Origin: Clostridia bacterium | Lineage (GTDB): Bacteria > Bacillota > Clostridia > Oscillospirales > CAG-272 | Direction of reading: 5' to 3' | Assembly: GCA_017456545.1 (NCBI GenBank) | Contig: JAFTJE010000015.1 | Span: forward strand, 1 to 64,000 | DNA: 64,000 bases | Shown: piece after piece, positions 24,345 to 33,427 of the stretch | Position numbering within the stretch: the first letter of the stretch is position 1 | Layout of the letters: each line of letters begins with the position of its first letter | Translations under genes and position numbers: made by a program | Notes under the pieces: model-generated | What the model was told of the DNA's origin: nothing | The model's input: only the letters and a program-made list of their open reading frames with translations | The model's database searches: none

Positions 24345-26090
24345 TTATCTTGCAACCTTTTTAATAGCACCGAACTTGCAGTAGCTCATACAAAGACCAC
24401 AGCCGTTACACATTGTTTCATCTATTTTTACAGTGCCGTCAGCCTGCTTGGTAAGAGCAGGACAGCCTATCTTTAAGCACATACCGCACTTACGGCACTC
24501 TTCGGGTGTACATCTGCAAACATTGGGGAATTTTTGCCCCTTGATAAGTGCACAGGGAGCCTTAGCAATAATAACAGTAAGCTCGTCACCGTTTACGCTT
24601 TCCTTAATAACATCTTCAAGCTCCTTGATATCGAAGGCATTTACCTCGATAACTCGCTTAACACCGATAGCACGGCAAAGCTCTGCTAAGTCAATAGCAT
24701 ATGTATCCTCACCCTTAAGTGTCTTACCTGTAGCAGCATGCTCCTGATGTCCTGTCATACCGGTAGTACGGTTGTCAAGAATCATTACTGTACCCGTTGC
24801 CTTGTTGTATACCATATTTACAAGGGAATTAATACCTGTATGTAAGAATGTGGAGTCACCGATTGTAGCAACCCAGTTTTTGATAAATTCCTTACCCTTA
24901 GCCTTTTCCATACCGTGGAGAAGGGAAATACTTGAGCCCATACAAACAGTTGTGTCAATTACATTAAGAGGAGCAACTGCACCGAGAGTATAGCATCCAA
25001 TATCGCCTGCTGCGTGAATCTTAAGCTTATTAAGAACTGAGAATACACTTCTGTGTGGGCATCCGGGACAGAGAATGGGAGGTCTTGCGGGGGCCTCTGC
25101 CTTATCGAAGGCAATTTCATCATTACCGTAGATAACCTTTTTAAGCATATTTGCACTGTATTCGCCCTGCTTTGTAAAGAGCTCCTTGCCGTGAACCTTA
25201 AGTCCCCAGCTCCTCACCTGCTCTTCAATAACAGGCTCCAGCTCCTCAAATATGTAAACCTCATCACAGGAAGCGATAAAATCACAGATAAGCTTTTTTG
25301 GAAGGGGATTTACAATGCCGAGCTTAAGTACGCTTGCCTCGGGACAAGCCTCCTTAACATACTGGTAAGCAATACCGGATGTAATAAATCCGATTTTTGT
25401 ATCTCCCATTTCAACAGAGTTTATAGGAAAGTCAGAGGCATCCTTTTCCATTCGGAGCTCTCTTGCCTCAACAACCTTGTGTCTGCCGATAGCAGATGCA
25501 GGCATCATAACATACTTTCTCATATCTCTTTCGTATGCTTTATCCTCAATTTCTGTACGGTCGCAAAGCTCAACAACACTCTGTGAGTGAGAAAGCTTTG
25601 TTGTAGTTCTGAAAATAACGGGAGTATCATATTTCTCGCTAAGCTCAAAGGCATACTTGAAGAATTCCTTTGCCTCACCACTGTCAGAGGGCTCAATAAC
25701 AGGAAGATGAGCACTTCTTGCTATCATTCTTGTATCCTGCTCGTTCTGTGAGCTTGCAAGTCCGGGGTCATCTGCAACCACGATTACAAGACCTCCGTTT
25801 ACTCCTGTGTACGCAAGTGTGTAAAGAGGGTCGGATGCAACATTCAAGCCTACATGCTTCATACAAGCCATACTGCGTACGCCTGCAATGGAGGCACCTG
25901 CTGCTGCTTCAAGGGCAACCTTCTCGTTGGGAGCCCACTCTGTATACACCTCATTGTATTTTGCTAAAAATTCACTTATTTCTGTGCTGGGTGTTCCGGG
26001 ATATGCACTTGATACCTTAACACCGGCCTCATAGGCTCCTCTTGCGATAGCCTCGTTACCAAGCATTATCATTGCTTTTTCCATATTCAT
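24345..26090 (-). CDS. iorA: Indolepyruvate:ferredoxin oxidoreductase, alpha subunit
   Basis: The 581-residue subunit begins with the pyrimidine-binding domain (SSAYPGTPSTEISEF), continues through the TPP domain with CPGCPHRSVF and the metal-binding GDSTFLHTGI, and ends in a ferredoxin domain with two 4Fe-4S sets (CRKCGMCLKIGCP and CNGCGLCMSYC). With IorB it converts indolepyruvate or phenylpyruvate plus CoA to aryl-acetyl-CoA, CO2 and reduced ferredoxin. Its start overlaps the paaK stop by four bases (ATGA). Confidence 0.94.
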   Translation of the reverse strand: MNMEKAMIMLGNEAIARGAYEAGVKVSSAYPGTPSTEISEFLAKYNEVYTEWAPNEKVALEAAAGASIAGVRSMACMKHVGLNVASDPLYTLAYTGVNGGLVIVVADDPGLASSQNEQDTRMIARSAHLPVIEPSDSGEAKEFFKYAFELSEKYDTPVIFRTTTKLSHSQSVVELCDRTEIEDKAYERDMRKYVMMPASAIGRHKVVEARELRMEKDASDFPINSVEMGDTKIGFITSGIAYQYVKEACPEASVLKLGIVNPLPKKLICDFIASCDEVYIFEELEPVIEEQVRSWGLKVHGKELFTKQGEYSANMLKKVIYGNDEIAFDKAEAPARPPILCPGCPHRSVFSVLNKLKIHAAGDIGCYTLGAVAPLNVIDTTVCMGSSISLLHGMEKAKGKEFIKNWVATIGDSTFLHTGINSLVNMVYNKATGTVMILDNRTTGMTGHQEHAATGKTLKGEDTYAIDLAELCRAIGVKRVIEVNAFDIKELEDVIKESVNGDELTVIIAKAPCALIKGQKFPNVCRCTPEECRKCGMCLKIGCPALTKQADGTVKIDETMCNGCGLCMSYCKFGAIKKVAR

Positions 26091-27388
26091 ACTCCTTTTC
26101 TCAAATCTCTGATTCGTTTTGCCTTGCCCTCAAACCGAGCAAGAGTATTTGGGGACTCAAGCTTTATTTTTGCATCAAGTCCAAGAACGACTCTCAGCTT
26201 ATTTCTTATTTCTTTTTCAATTTTTTCAAGCTCCTTAAATGAGTCTGTGGCCTTAGCAAGCTCAACTCTGATTGTAAGCTTGTCGGAATAGCCGTCTCTC
26301 TCAACAACAATTTCGTAGTGAGGACCAAGTCCTTCAACAGAGAGTACAACCTCCTCAATCTGACCGGGGAATACATTTACTCCTCTTATCTTAAGCATAT
26401 CGTCACTTCTGCCCTGGAGATTTTCCATACGGCAGGTTGTTCTTCCACACTGACATGGCTCATACATAAGTCTTGTAATATCTCTTGTTCTGTATCTGAT
26501 AAGGGGGAGAGCCTCCTTTTTGATACAAGTGATTACAAGCTCACCCTTTTCGCCTTCGGGGAGAACCTCACCTGTTTCCGGGTCGATTATTTCGGGAATA
26601 AAGAAATCCTCGTTTATGTGCATTCCGTTAAGATATTCACACTCGCCGGATACACCGGGACCCATAAGCTCACTCATGCCGTAGTTTGATGTGATTAGCA
26701 TATCATCGCCCCAGTATCTGTGCATTTCATCACGCATAGCATCTGTCAGAAGCTCACTTCCGACAAGTCCTATCTTAACCTTAAGGTCCTTTTTGGGGTC
26801 TATGCCAATTTCATTTGCCACCTCAGCAAGACGAAGTGCATAGGAGGGTGTGGCAACCAGAAGCGTAGTGCCAAAGTCCTTCATATACATAAGCTGCTTT
26901 TCGGAGTTTCCTGTGGATGAGGGAATAATTGTAGCACCGATATTCTCGAGTCCGTAGTGGAGACCGAGGGCACCTGTAAACATACCGTAGCCGAAGCATA
27001 TCTGTGCAAAATCTGTGGATTTAGCTCCACCTGCACAGGCAATTCTTGATACACATTCGGTCCATACATCCATATCCCCCTTGGTATAGCCTACAACTGT
27101 GGGCTTACCGGTAGTACCGGAGGATGCGTGAATTCTTAAAAGCTCATCGGTAGGAACGGCAAAAAGACCGTAGGGGTAGTTGTCACGAAGGTCCTGCTTT
27201 GTAACAAAAGGAAGCTTAGCTAAATCCTTAAGGGATTTTATATCCTCGGGCTTTACTCCTGCCTCGTCCATTTTTTTACGGTAGGGAGCTACCTTTTCGT
27301 AAACTCTATGTACAGTCTCCTGTAAGCGTTCAAGCTGGATAGCTTCTATTTCTTCTCTTGAAAGGGTTTCATTTTTTGACCAGATCAT
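26087..27388 (-). CDS. paaK: Phenylacetate-CoA ligase
   Basis: The 433-residue AMP-forming ligase carries the P-loop ASSGTTGKPTVVGYT (residues 88-102), SNYGMSELMGPG, and YRTRDITRL with the AMP-ribose Asp. In anaerobes with IorAB the enzyme can interconvert aryl acetates and their CoA thioesters, releasing arylacetate at the end of the pathway. It is the first gene of the six-gene operon, with its promoter and a structured leader upstream. Other members of the family activate different aromatic acids. Confidence 0.9.
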   Translation of the reverse strand: MIWSKNETLSREEIEAIQLERLQETVHRVYEKVAPYRKKMDEAGVKPEDIKSLKDLAKLPFVTKQDLRDNYPYGLFAVPTDELLRIHASSGTTGKPTVVGYTKGDMDVWTECVSRIACAGGAKSTDFAQICFGYGMFTGALGLHYGLENIGATIIPSSTGNSEKQLMYMKDFGTTLLVATPSYALRLAEVANEIGIDPKKDLKVKIGLVGSELLTDAMRDEMHRYWGDDMLITSNYGMSELMGPGVSGECEYLNGMHINEDFFIPEIIDPETGEVLPEGEKGELVITCIKKEALPLIRYRTRDITRLMYEPCQCGRTTCRMENLQGRSDDMLKIRGVNVFPGQIEEVVLSVEGLGPHYEIVVERDGYSDKLTIRVELAKATDSFKELEKIEKEIRNKLRVVLGLDAKIKLESPNTLARFEGKAKRIRDLRKGV

Positions 27389-27424
27389 TTTATCTCACCT
27401 TTGCTTTGTATTTAATAAAATATA

Positions 27425-27450
27425 CACCCACGCATTTATGCGTTCAGGTG
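27425..27450 (-). promoter_or_regulatory. Hairpin in the leader of the paaK operon
   Basis: ACGCAT and ATGCGT (27430-27443) form a perfect six-bp stem, extended by CACC and GGTG at the outer ends. It lies in the predicted 5' untranslated leader between the promoter and paaK. Being structured and untranslated it could be regulatory, but no T-tract or known riboswitch is visible. Confidence 0.4.
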
Positions 27451-27473
27451 CAAAATAAAAAAAAGATAAAATA

Positions 27474-27503
27474 ATTATATAATGATTAGGCACAATTTGT
27501 CAA
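27474..27503 (-). promoter_or_regulatory. Promoter of the paaK-ior operon
   Basis: Read on the minus strand: consensus TTGACA (27498-27503) and consensus TATAAT (27474-27479) with an 18-base spacer. Confidence 0.8.
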
Positions 27504-27574
27504 TAACATTGACGCATTTTGTATTTTTTATTTTCTTTTTGCAAAACGGAGAGGGCATGCTTAGAGGAAATATA

Positions 27575-27603
27575 TTGAAAAGTACAATGGTGTATGATAT
27601 AAT
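27575..27603 (+). promoter_or_regulatory. Promoter of the nitrilase-GDPD gene
   Basis: TTGAAA at 27575-27580 and consensus TATAAT at 27598-27603 with a 17-base spacer. It is divergent from the paaK operon promoter. The intergenic region 27389-27654 holds only these two promoters and the leader hairpin. Confidence 0.8.
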
Positions 27604-27654
27604 TGCTGTAGATTACCTTGTGTAAATTTGGTATTACAAAAAGAGAGGGCTACT

Positions 27655-29310
27655 ATGAAAGTGTGTGTTATTCAGCCCCACTATTCCTTTGATGAAAGGG
27701 ATGTGGACAGTTGCTTTAATGGAATTCTATCATTACTTGACAAGTGCGATAGCAGTCTTGATATAATCGTTCTGCCCGAATACAGCGATGCACCTGCCGA
27801 TGTAAAGGGAAAGAACGGATTTTACAGCTCCGTGGAAAAGTACGGAGATACAATCCTTGAAAAGGCCAAGAAAACAGCAAAAAAATGTAATGCCATAGTT
27901 TTTGTAAACTGTGGATACAAAACTGATAAAGGCGTACGCAACACTACATATGCAATTAACCGACAGGGTGAAACAGTCGGCAAATATTTCAAGGCACATC
28001 CTGCTCCCAGCGAGGTAAAGACAGATAAAGAGGGAGGGCACGAGCTTGATGTGGATTACAGCTACTGTATACAAGAGCCGTATGTCCTTGAGCTGGAGGG
28101 CATACGCTTTGGCTTTCTTACCTGTTACGATTTTTATTTCTATGAGGGCTTTGCAAGACTCGCTAAGGAAAATGTGGATGTGATTATAGGCTGCTCCTTA
28201 CAGCGTACCGATACTCATAACGCCCTTTCGATAATCAATAAATTCCTTTGCTACAACACTAATGCATATCTGATAAGAGCCTCCGTTTCCTTAGGTGAGA
28301 GCTCGGAGCTTTGTGGGTGCAGCATGGTGGTTTCTCCAAAGGGAGATATGATTCTTAATATGGAAAGCAGGGTAGGACTTGGTATTTGTGAAATAAGCCC
28401 TAACGAAAAATATTTCAAGCCTGCTGGACATATGGGTAAGGAAAAGTCACATTATGAGTACATAGAGGAGGGCAGACGTCCCTGGCTCTATCGCAACGGA
28501 GGAGCAAGCGTTGTTCCCTTTGACGAGGTTATGAGGTATCCTCGACTGTGTGCACACAGAGGATTTAATACAGTAGCTCCAGAAAACAGTATGCCTGCCT
28601 TTGGTGCAGCCATTGCTCTCGGAGCTGAGGAAATAGAGTTTGATATATGGTCGACATTGGACGGAGTATTGGTATCATGCCACGACAGCACTCTTGAAAG
28701 GGTCAGCAACGGAGAGGGCAAAATTTATGAAAAAACTTATGCAGAGCTCTTAAAGCTTGATTTTGGATTCAAGCACGGAGAAAAATTTAAGGGTCTTAAA
28801 ATTCCCACATTTGAGGAAATATTGCAGAAATTTGCAGGCAGAGTGATTATGAATATTCATGTTAAAATATGGGATCATAATATGCCTGATCTTATGATAG
28901 AGAAAATAGTATCACTTATCCGTAAGTACGATTGCGAAAAGCATATATACTTTATGACCACAAGCGACAATGTTATAAGGCAGGTTATGGAATATGCACC
29001 TGACCTTAAGGTGTGTGTTGGATGGAACGGAAACCCCGACCCTGTGTCTATAGTAGACAGAGCAATAGAGCTTGGAGCATACAAGGTACAGTTTTTTAAG
29101 CCGTATTTCAACAAGGAAAGCATTGAAAAGGCTCATTCAAACGGAATACTTTGCAATGTATTCTATGCTGACGACCCAATGGAGGCTTGTGAATATTTTA
29201 AAATGGGAATTGATACAGTTCTTACAAATGATTATTTAACAGTATATAACGCAACAAAGGATTTATTGAAAGAACATGAAAAGAGTGCTTATAGAAAATT
29301 TACCTCTTGA
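27655..29310 (+). CDS. Fusion: carbon-nitrogen hydrolase (nitrilase) and glycerophosphodiester phosphodiesterase
   Basis: The 551-residue cytosolic protein contains two complete enzyme domains. Residues 1-270 are a nitrilase-superfamily amidase with the whole Glu-Lys-Cys triad: Glu42 in LPEYSD, Lys113 in KYFKAHP and Cys157 in TCYDF. Residues 297-545 are a GDPD TIM barrel with CAHRGFN (His301, Arg302), EFDIWSTLDGV (Glu328, Asp330) and the second histidine SCHDSTL (His343). A GDPD domain releases glycerol 3-phosphate from glycerophosphodiesters, and the nitrilase half would hydrolyse an amide, so N-acyl or amide head-group turnover is an obvious idea. The ATG at 27655 has AGAGAGGG upstream. The last 35 bases overlap the next gene. 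Confidence 0.85.
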   Translation: MKVCVIQPHYSFDERDVDSCFNGILSLLDKCDSSLDIIVLPEYSDAPADVKGKNGFYSSVEKYGDTILEKAKKTAKKCNAIVFVNCGYKTDKGVRNTTYAINRQGETVGKYFKAHPAPSEVKTDKEGGHELDVDYSYCIQEPYVLELEGIRFGFLTCYDFYFYEGFARLAKENVDVIIGCSLQRTDTHNALSIINKFLCYNTNAYLIRASVSLGESSELCGCSMVVSPKGDMILNMESRVGLGICEISPNEKYFKPAGHMGKEKSHYEYIEEGRRPWLYRNGGASVVPFDEVMRYPRLCAHRGFNTVAPENSMPAFGAAIALGAEEIEFDIWSTLDGVLVSCHDSTLERVSNGEGKIYEKTYAELLKLDFGFKHGEKFKGLKIPTFEEILQKFAGRVIMNIHVKIWDHNMPDLMIEKIVSLIRKYDCEKHIYFMTTSDNVIRQVMEYAPDLKVCVGWNGNPDPVSIVDRAIELGAYKVQFFKPYFNKESIEKAHSNGILCNVFYADDPMEACEYFKMGIDTVLTNDYLTVYNATKDLLKEHEKSAYRKFTS

Positions 29311-30061
29311 TACGCCTTGTGAAATTGCCTCTGCCTTTAAGGGTGCCAGGGTATACGATAGCTCCTGCTCACCTGAGGCAAGAGTATATTTTATCGATAC
29401 GGGTGAAGGGTTTTATCTTAAAACTGCCAAAAAAGGTACACTCAGCAGAGAGGCAGAAATGTCAGAGTATTTTTATAAAAAGGGGTTCTCACAGGGAGTA
29501 GCATCCTATGTTTCTCTTGAAAGGGATTGGCTCCTTACAAGAAAAGTTGCCGGTGAGGATTGCACACATTCCGCATATTTGTCAAATCCCTGCCGATTAG
29601 CCGATTTGATGGGGGAGATGCTTCGCCAATTACATAGCATTGACGCATCTGATTGCCCTGTACAGGATAGAGTAAGAGAGTACATAGGTCTTGCTGAAGC
29701 TAATTATAGTACGGGCAATTATGATAGGTCTGCTTTTCCCGACAGCTTTGGGTACAAGAACGCAGAGGAGGCGTACAAGGTGTTCAATGAAGGGAAGCAT
29801 CTTTTGAAAAGTGATACACTTATTCACGGAGATTACTGCCTTCCGAACATTATGCTAAAGGATTGGAGCTTTTCCGGATTTATCGATACAGGTAACGGTG
29901 GAATAGGAGATAGACACATAGATCTGTTCTGGGGGTGCTGGACCCTGTGGTTTAATTTGAAGACCAATAAATACAGGGACAGATTCCTTGATGCATATGG
30001 AAGAGACAAGGTGGATGATGATATACTAAGGATTATAGCATCTGCCGAGGTTTTTGGATAA
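29276..30061 (+). CDS. Aminoglycoside-phosphotransferase-like small-molecule kinase
   Basis: The 261-residue protein has a protein-kinase-like APH fold. The catalytic loop is HGDYCLPNIM (His184, Asp186, Asn191) and the metal-binding aspartate follows in FIDTGNGGIGDRHIDL. The layout is like APH(3') enzymes, but chromosomal homologues commonly phosphorylate choline, ethanolamine, sugars or other metabolites. Overlap with the nitrilase-GDPD gene by 35 bases suggests coupled translation and a shared pathway, possibly re-phosphorylating a released head-group. The substrate is unknown and antibiotic resistance cannot be concluded. Confidence 0.75.
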   Translation: MKRVLIENLPLDTPCEIASAFKGARVYDSSCSPEARVYFIDTGEGFYLKTAKKGTLSREAEMSEYFYKKGFSQGVASYVSLERDWLLTRKVAGEDCTHSAYLSNPCRLADLMGEMLRQLHSIDASDCPVQDRVREYIGLAEANYSTGNYDRSAFPDSFGYKNAEEAYKVFNEGKHLLKSDTLIHGDYCLPNIMLKDWSFSGFIDTGNGGIGDRHIDLFWGCWTLWFNLKTNKYRDRFLDAYGRDKVDDDILRIIASAEVFG

Positions 30062-30071
30062 AGGAGAAAAA

Positions 30072-31634
30072 ATGGAATATTCAGCCTACTATAAATACAT
30101 TATCTCCGACGATACAAGGCTGTTTACAGTGGCTTTATTGCCACAGGGTCTGGGTAAATTTCCCTGTGTAGTGGTAAGAACTCCTTATGTTGATTGGCTT
30201 GAGGAAAAAACAGAGGAGTTTATTGTAGACCTTTGCAGAAGAGAGAGTGAAAGCTGGCTTGACCGTGGCTATGCTATGATAGTTCAGCATTGCCGTGGCA
30301 GAGGAAAAAGTGACGGCGACTGCATCCCCTACATATTTGAAGGCAAGGATTCAAACAATCTCTATAGCTGGATAAGAAAGCAGGACTTTTATAACGGAGA
30401 GCTTTACTTAATGGGTGCAAGCTATCTGACATCCGTTCACTATTGTGCAAGGCCCTATGCAAGTGATATTAAGGGAGCTATTTTCGGAGTACAGGATACA
30501 GAAAGATATAACCTTTGCTACCGTAACGGAGTGCTTAAAAAGGAACTTCAGCCAAGCTGGTATGTCAGTATGTATAAGGCTAAATCCAAGATAAATAGGA
30601 ATTATGCTGATAACTCATTTGAAATGCTGCCTCTGACGGATTTTACCAAAACAGTTTTTGGAGAGAGTGTACCTGATTTTGAAAATATGCTCTTGTCTCC
30701 GAAAGTGACAGATTCCTTCTGGCAGACTCACGCAGGAGGAAGTGATACAAGGGGAGCCACGGATAGACTTGACTTTCCCGTGCTGTACATAACGGGATTT
30801 TATGACATTTACACGGGTGGGATTTTTGATATGTGGAACAGAATGGATGAAAATACCCGTTCAAAATCTGTCTTAGTGGTGTCACCCTATGACCATGGGG
30901 ATGGATGCAATAAGAATACATTTGTGTTCAAAAACGGCAACCGTAAAGAAAAATTCGGTACAAATTACCCGATAGATTGGTTTGACAGTGTAAGAGAAGG
31001 CAATGGAAAAAGCTTTGTGCGAGGCAAGGTAACATATTTTCGGATTTTTGAAGATAAGTGGCATACTGATGATTTCTATATTTCAAACAGCACTGTTGCT
31101 TTCCCTCTTGGAAGTAAAAAAATAAGCTACATATATAATCCTGATAATCCACCGAGATTTAATGGGGGTCTGTGCTGTAATTTCGGTGGTGCCGATTTTC
31201 AGCCGACGGCAAGTTGGAGAGACGATGTTGTATCCGTATACACAGAGCCATTTGAAAGCGATACAGTAGTACAAGGGAAAATGACAGCACAGATTACCGT
31301 AGCCTCGGATTGCGAGGATACTTGCTTTTATATGCGTGTCAGCATCGAAAAGACAGCGGGTGACTACGGCTTAAGAGACGATATTACCACTTTGTGTCAC
31401 CAGCTCGGAGATTATACTCCCAATACAGAGGTAAAGCTCAACTTTATCTTTGATGAGCATTCATTTTTAATAAAAGCCGGAGAGAGGCTCCGTGTAGATA
31501 TCTCATCTGCCAATGCAAATCACTATGTCCGTCATACTAACAATAAAGGGCTTTACAGTAAGCAGACCTCTACCAAAATTGCAAAAAATACAGTTGACCT
31601 TTCTAAATCTACCATTGTATTACCAATACTGTAA
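30072..31634 (+). CDS. CocE/NonD-family serine hydrolase (X-Pro dipeptidyl-peptidase S15-like)
   Basis: The 520-residue protein has an alpha/beta-hydrolase domain with nucleophile Ser117 in MGASYLT, an Asp in the ITGFYD region and a His in SPYDHGD. It is followed by the C-terminal jelly-roll (PepX_C-like) domain, about residues 385-515. Members hydrolyse esters, amides or Xaa-Pro peptides. It has no signal peptide. The ATG at 30072 has AAAGGAG upstream; an earlier in-frame start inside the kinase gene is rejected. It belongs to the same operon as the two preceding genes. Confidence 0.8.
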   Translation: MEYSAYYKYIISDDTRLFTVALLPQGLGKFPCVVVRTPYVDWLEEKTEEFIVDLCRRESESWLDRGYAMIVQHCRGRGKSDGDCIPYIFEGKDSNNLYSWIRKQDFYNGELYLMGASYLTSVHYCARPYASDIKGAIFGVQDTERYNLCYRNGVLKKELQPSWYVSMYKAKSKINRNYADNSFEMLPLTDFTKTVFGESVPDFENMLLSPKVTDSFWQTHAGGSDTRGATDRLDFPVLYITGFYDIYTGGIFDMWNRMDENTRSKSVLVVSPYDHGDGCNKNTFVFKNGNRKEKFGTNYPIDWFDSVREGNGKSFVRGKVTYFRIFEDKWHTDDFYISNSTVAFPLGSKKISYIYNPDNPPRFNGGLCCNFGGADFQPTASWRDDVVSVYTEPFESDTVVQGKMTAQITVASDCEDTCFYMRVSIEKTAGDYGLRDDITTLCHQLGDYTPNTEVKLNFIFDEHSFLIKAGERLRVDISSANANHYVRHTNNKGLYSKQTSTKIAKNTVDLSKSTIVLPIL

Positions 31635-31682
31635 ATTTCGCGTAAAAAACATTTGCTCTAAAAAAACAAAAGGAGTATTAAA

Positions 31683-32612
31683 ATGAATAACAATCAAAAT
31701 GAAAAAAAGGAAAAAGGGAAAGTCAGTGCTTTAGTAAAAAAAGCTTCGGATATAAGCAAAAAGATGGCTAATGATGTAAAAAACAGTGCTATTGCAATGT
31801 CTGAAAAAAAGAAAATATCCGATTATGAAAAGAGAATGAAAAAGTACAATCCTTTGTTTCCTGAACAATATAATAGCAACGATTTCAATATTCCAAATAT
31901 GATTGTGATAGTGGATGATGCTGTAAGAAGAGATATAGATGTATGTGATGGGGCTATTGGTTGGCGTGATAACAGTAGTGGTATGGAGATTCTATATTTG
32001 TACGATGAATGGGTGCAAAATAGCGGAATTGATTTTGTACCTTGTGCCATGTGTGATTCGTCATATTATGTTGATAATTTCAATAGGAAACGATATGTAA
32101 GGGTTGATTGCATTTTCGCTAAAGCACACGAAGAAAAAATGGCAGAGCTTGAACATATAGCATATTCATTGGGTGCAAAATCCTGTTCTATAGAAATAAT
32201 AGAAATGATCTCCGAAAGCTTATCATCAAAACAAAACAGAAATGGTAAAATCGGTGGACATACAGAGATATCTTATGGTAATAGTGTAAACGATAGTACA
32301 AGGAACCTGAGAAACGGAAAGGTTATTACATACTTTGAAGGAAACAATATACCTCAAAGGCCTCACCTGAAATGGTATGCTCATGATGAAAATATCCTTG
32401 GTCTAATAGATATGCGATGTAAAAATAACAATACGATAAAATGTAAAGTAATGGAATTGTCAGGTACTTTTTCTGCCACCATGTCACAAAAGGTAGCATG
32501 TACGATAGATGCTACACTTAAAAAAATAGGTGGAAGTGGTAATTACAATATGGAAAAACAGGCAAATAGGGAAAATAGTAGTAAATTAATTTATGAAATA
32601 GATTTTAGCTGA
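31683..32612 (+). CDS. Unrecognised AT-rich gene, lysine-rich N-terminus
   Basis: I do not recognise this 309-residue protein. The first 50 residues are charged and lysine-rich, probably a helix or coiled coil (KVSALVKKASDISKKM). A middle section follows with DDAVRRDIDVCDGAIGWRDN and a CAMC pair (about residues 120-123), then a C-terminal beta-rich region. It has no signal peptide and no obvious membrane helix. AAAAGGAG precedes the ATG. The gene is clearly more AT-rich than those on either side, as in recently acquired genes, but no repeats flank it. Confidence 0.6.
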   Translation: MNNNQNEKKEKGKVSALVKKASDISKKMANDVKNSAIAMSEKKKISDYEKRMKKYNPLFPEQYNSNDFNIPNMIVIVDDAVRRDIDVCDGAIGWRDNSSGMEILYLYDEWVQNSGIDFVPCAMCDSSYYVDNFNRKRYVRVDCIFAKAHEEKMAELEHIAYSLGAKSCSIEIIEMISESLSSKQNRNGKIGGHTEISYGNSVNDSTRNLRNGKVITYFEGNNIPQRPHLKWYAHDENILGLIDMRCKNNNTIKCKVMELSGTFSATMSQKVACTIDATLKKIGGSGNYNMEKQANRENSSKLIYEIDFS

Positions 32613-32631
32613 TTTTTGGGAGAAAAAAGTG

Positions 32632-33426
32632 ATGAAAGCTATTGATTTGATTAACGCAATTAACGAGGGTGGCTACGCCGACAAGGTGACCTGTGATACT
32701 ATTAAGGCAGGCAGTCCTGACAGGGAGCTACACAAGGTTGCCATAACAATGTTTGCAACGGTGGATACCGTAAAAAAGGCTATGGAATGGGGAGCCGATA
32801 TGCTTATAGTTCACGAGCCTACCTACTATGACCATATGGAGGTTGTAAGGGAGGAAACCCCTGTTATAAAAGCAAAGCGAGAGCTTATTGAAAAGAGTGG
32901 AATGACCATTTATCGCTATCACGACCATATGCACCATAGAGAAACAGACCAGATACCCGAGGGTGAGGTTTATTATCTCGGACTAAAAGGAACAACAGAA
33001 AAAACTCCATATTCGGCATCATACCTTTTTACTAGTGAAGAGCCTATAACAGCTTTGGAGCTTGCTGAAAGAATGGAAAAGAACTTGAATATCGCTCATG
33101 TACGCATAGCCGGAGCAAGGAATATCAAATCCACAAAAATAGCCCTTTGCTTTGGAACTCCCGGGGGAGTGTTTGATTTATTGCGAAGAGACGATGTTGA
33201 AATAGTCCTGACCGGAGAGGCATGTGAATGGATGCTCGGAGAATACGCAAGAGATGCTCACGCCCTTGGATTTAATAAAACTCTTATAGTTATGGGACAT
33301 ATAGGCTCTGAAAGGGACGGAATGCGTCTTTTGGCAGAAAGACTTAAAAAGTCCTACCCTGTATTTGAAACACGGTATATAGAGTGTGGAGAGGTTTATA
33401 CTTATACCGATACTAAGGAGCAATAA
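32632..33426 (+). CDS. Nif3-like dinuclear metal protein
   Basis: The 264-residue protein belongs to the NIF3/YbgI (DUF34) family, with the metal-binding block MLIVHEPTYYDH (residues 60-71, usually HHP or HEP) and GHIGSERDGM near residue 223. The family is widespread, hexameric and metal-binding, but its biochemical role is uncertain. A GTG at 32629 could also serve as start; GGGAG upstream fits either. The gene is followed by PuuD-like and GDPD genes at 1- to 10-base spacing. Confidence 0.8.
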   Translation: MKAIDLINAINEGGYADKVTCDTIKAGSPDRELHKVAITMFATVDTVKKAMEWGADMLIVHEPTYYDHMEVVREETPVIKAKRELIEKSGMTIYRYHDHMHHRETDQIPEGEVYYLGLKGTTEKTPYSASYLFTSEEPITALELAERMEKNLNIAHVRIAGARNIKSTKIALCFGTPGGVFDLLRRDDVEIVLTGEACEWMLGEYARDAHALGFNKTLIVMGHIGSERDGMRLLAERLKKSYPVFETRYIECGEVYTYTDTKEQ

Positions 33427-33427
33427 T

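Noticed and set aside
29276..30061. Antibiotic-resistance call for the APH-like kinase
   Set aside because: The APH fold also covers many metabolic kinases; location in a lipid or amide-related operon argues against a resistance gene.
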